Of a DNA stretch of 64,000 nt, positions 63,016 to 64,000 are shown piece after piece (position 1 is the first letter of the stretch; each line of letters opens with the position of its first letter). Source of the stretch: Sitta carolinensis (lineage: Eukaryota; Chordata; Aves; Passeriformes; Sittidae); assembly GCA_032173965.1 (NCBI GenBank), contig CM063284.1:103540410-103604409 (forward strand), written 5' to 3'. A model generated the notes under the pieces. The model was not told where the DNA came from. It saw only the letters and a list, made by a program, of their open reading frames with translations, and did no database searches. A program made the position numbers and the translations under genes.

Positions 63016-63707
63016 AAGCCCCAGGTCTTACCTCCTTCTGGTAAGTAGCTGAAGGAACACAAGACTTGAATTCTCCATTTGTTTTCAGCACTGGAGACAC
63101 TGGAATGTGACCAAGTGAAGATCTGCTTCCATTCAGGATGTATACAAACTCTTCCTTCTGGTTCCCAAAGGTGGCTTCAAGGATCTCTGCCTGAGTCAGG
63201 TGACAGTTTGCTCATCTCTGTGCTCAGAGGAGCTGAGTGTATGAGAAAGCAACATCTCAAGCCATTCTCTGAGGAATAACACTTTGCAGAAGATGCTGGG
63301 CTTTCACATGGTCAGGATAGGAGTACTCCTCCACGAGACAGAGAAGCAAAACAAGACCCTCCTTCCGGGGGACTGTGTTGGTCTTTTGTTTGGTTTTGTT
63401 TAATTTAAAAGAGAAAAAATTAAGACCTTGAGATCTTAAGAATTGAGACCCCATGTTCAATATCTCACTACCAGTCAGGAAAGCAAACCCAGTACACTAG
63501 AAAACAAGATGGAAATTAAAGGCTGCTCTTCCACATATGTTACCTCAGATAAAAACATTTTCTTCAAGGCCAAAGTGTTAACTTGACCACTGCTTTGGTA
63601 ACTTGACTTGTCACTTCAGACTTTCCCCCTCTTCCTTATACTGCAGGGAAATACTGAATTATGCAGGGTAAAGTTAACCACCACTGTTTGGTTACTTTGG
63701 GGTTTTT

Positions 63708-63784
63708 TCACAGCTGTTTTTTTTTTTGGGTTTTTTTTTTGGGTTTTTTTTTGTTTGCTTTTTTTTGTTTGTTTTTTTTTTCTT
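63708..63784. repeat. T/G-rich low-complexity tract
   Basis: T-runs separated by GGG and GTTTG blocks; no gene. Confidence 0.9.
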
Positions 63785-64000
63785 TAATTAAGTCATACTT
63801 TTGTCTGTCAAGGTCACTTTTTTACCTTGTTATGAAAAAAATGCTTGGAAAAAAAAGGATTGGGTTAGTCCTGTAGTCTCTGTTTTTATCTCTGTGTTCC
63901 AGTATATCTGAGGCAACATGTTTTTCCTTGATTTAGGATAAACCCTTTGTTTTCATTGAATCCTTCATTATTAAACACTTTTCCTTGTCCATGTGTTGTG

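Larger units (their letters stand above)
60321..64000. other. Downstream intergenic DNA
   Basis: No coding exon is seen. It contains an A-run at 60597-60611, a CR1 3' end at 62905-63015 and a T/G-rich tract at 63708-63784. The rest is unclassified AT-rich sequence. Confidence 0.55.

Overview
This is vertebrate nuclear DNA, most likely from a bird and probably a neoavian or passerine species. The evidence is AT-rich non-coding sequence with two sharp CpG islands, many degraded CR1 LINE fragments, an LTR-like repeat of a type I associate with neoavian genomes, and two spliced genes with clear vertebrate orthologues. No bacterial, plasmid or phage features are present. The species assignment is inference, because no search could be run.

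Layout: 1-24.6 kb is gene-free intergenic DNA holding CR1 fragments, an ancient amniote-type LINE relic, microsatellites and an LTR-like repeat next to a 24-base G run. At 24.6-26.05 kb lies the CpG-island promoter of ZBTB14. ZBTB14 is on the + strand: a 5' exon in the island, a small exon at 27480-27548 whose last three bases are the start codon, and one large coding exon at 28025-29368 (BTB domain plus five C2H2 zinc fingers). About 12.5 kb of 3'UTR and intergenic DNA follows. At 41.9-42.3 kb a second CpG island carries the first coding exon of AKAIN1 (+ strand). That exon supplies only 16 coding bases, and the rest of this 68-residue PKA-binding protein is in a second exon at 57360-57550, after a 15.1 kb intron full of CR1 debris. 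The last 6.4 kb is 3'UTR and downstream DNA. The order and common strand of ZBTB14 and AKAIN1 match what I recall of human 18p11.31.

The most striking observation is just upstream of the AKAIN1 start codon. A tandem repeat of about 33 bp runs across 42033-42185, and each of its five units contains a close match, read on the minus strand, to RE1/NRSE, the binding site of the neuronal-gene repressor REST. The minisatellite is in effect a five-site REST array. Other points of interest are the ZBTB14 initiator codon placed exactly at an exon end, a run of GCGCGC (the ZBTB14/ZF5 recognition type) in ZBTB14's own promoter, a possible minus-strand divergent transcript from that island, and a perfect 13-bp hairpin in the AKAIN1 intron.
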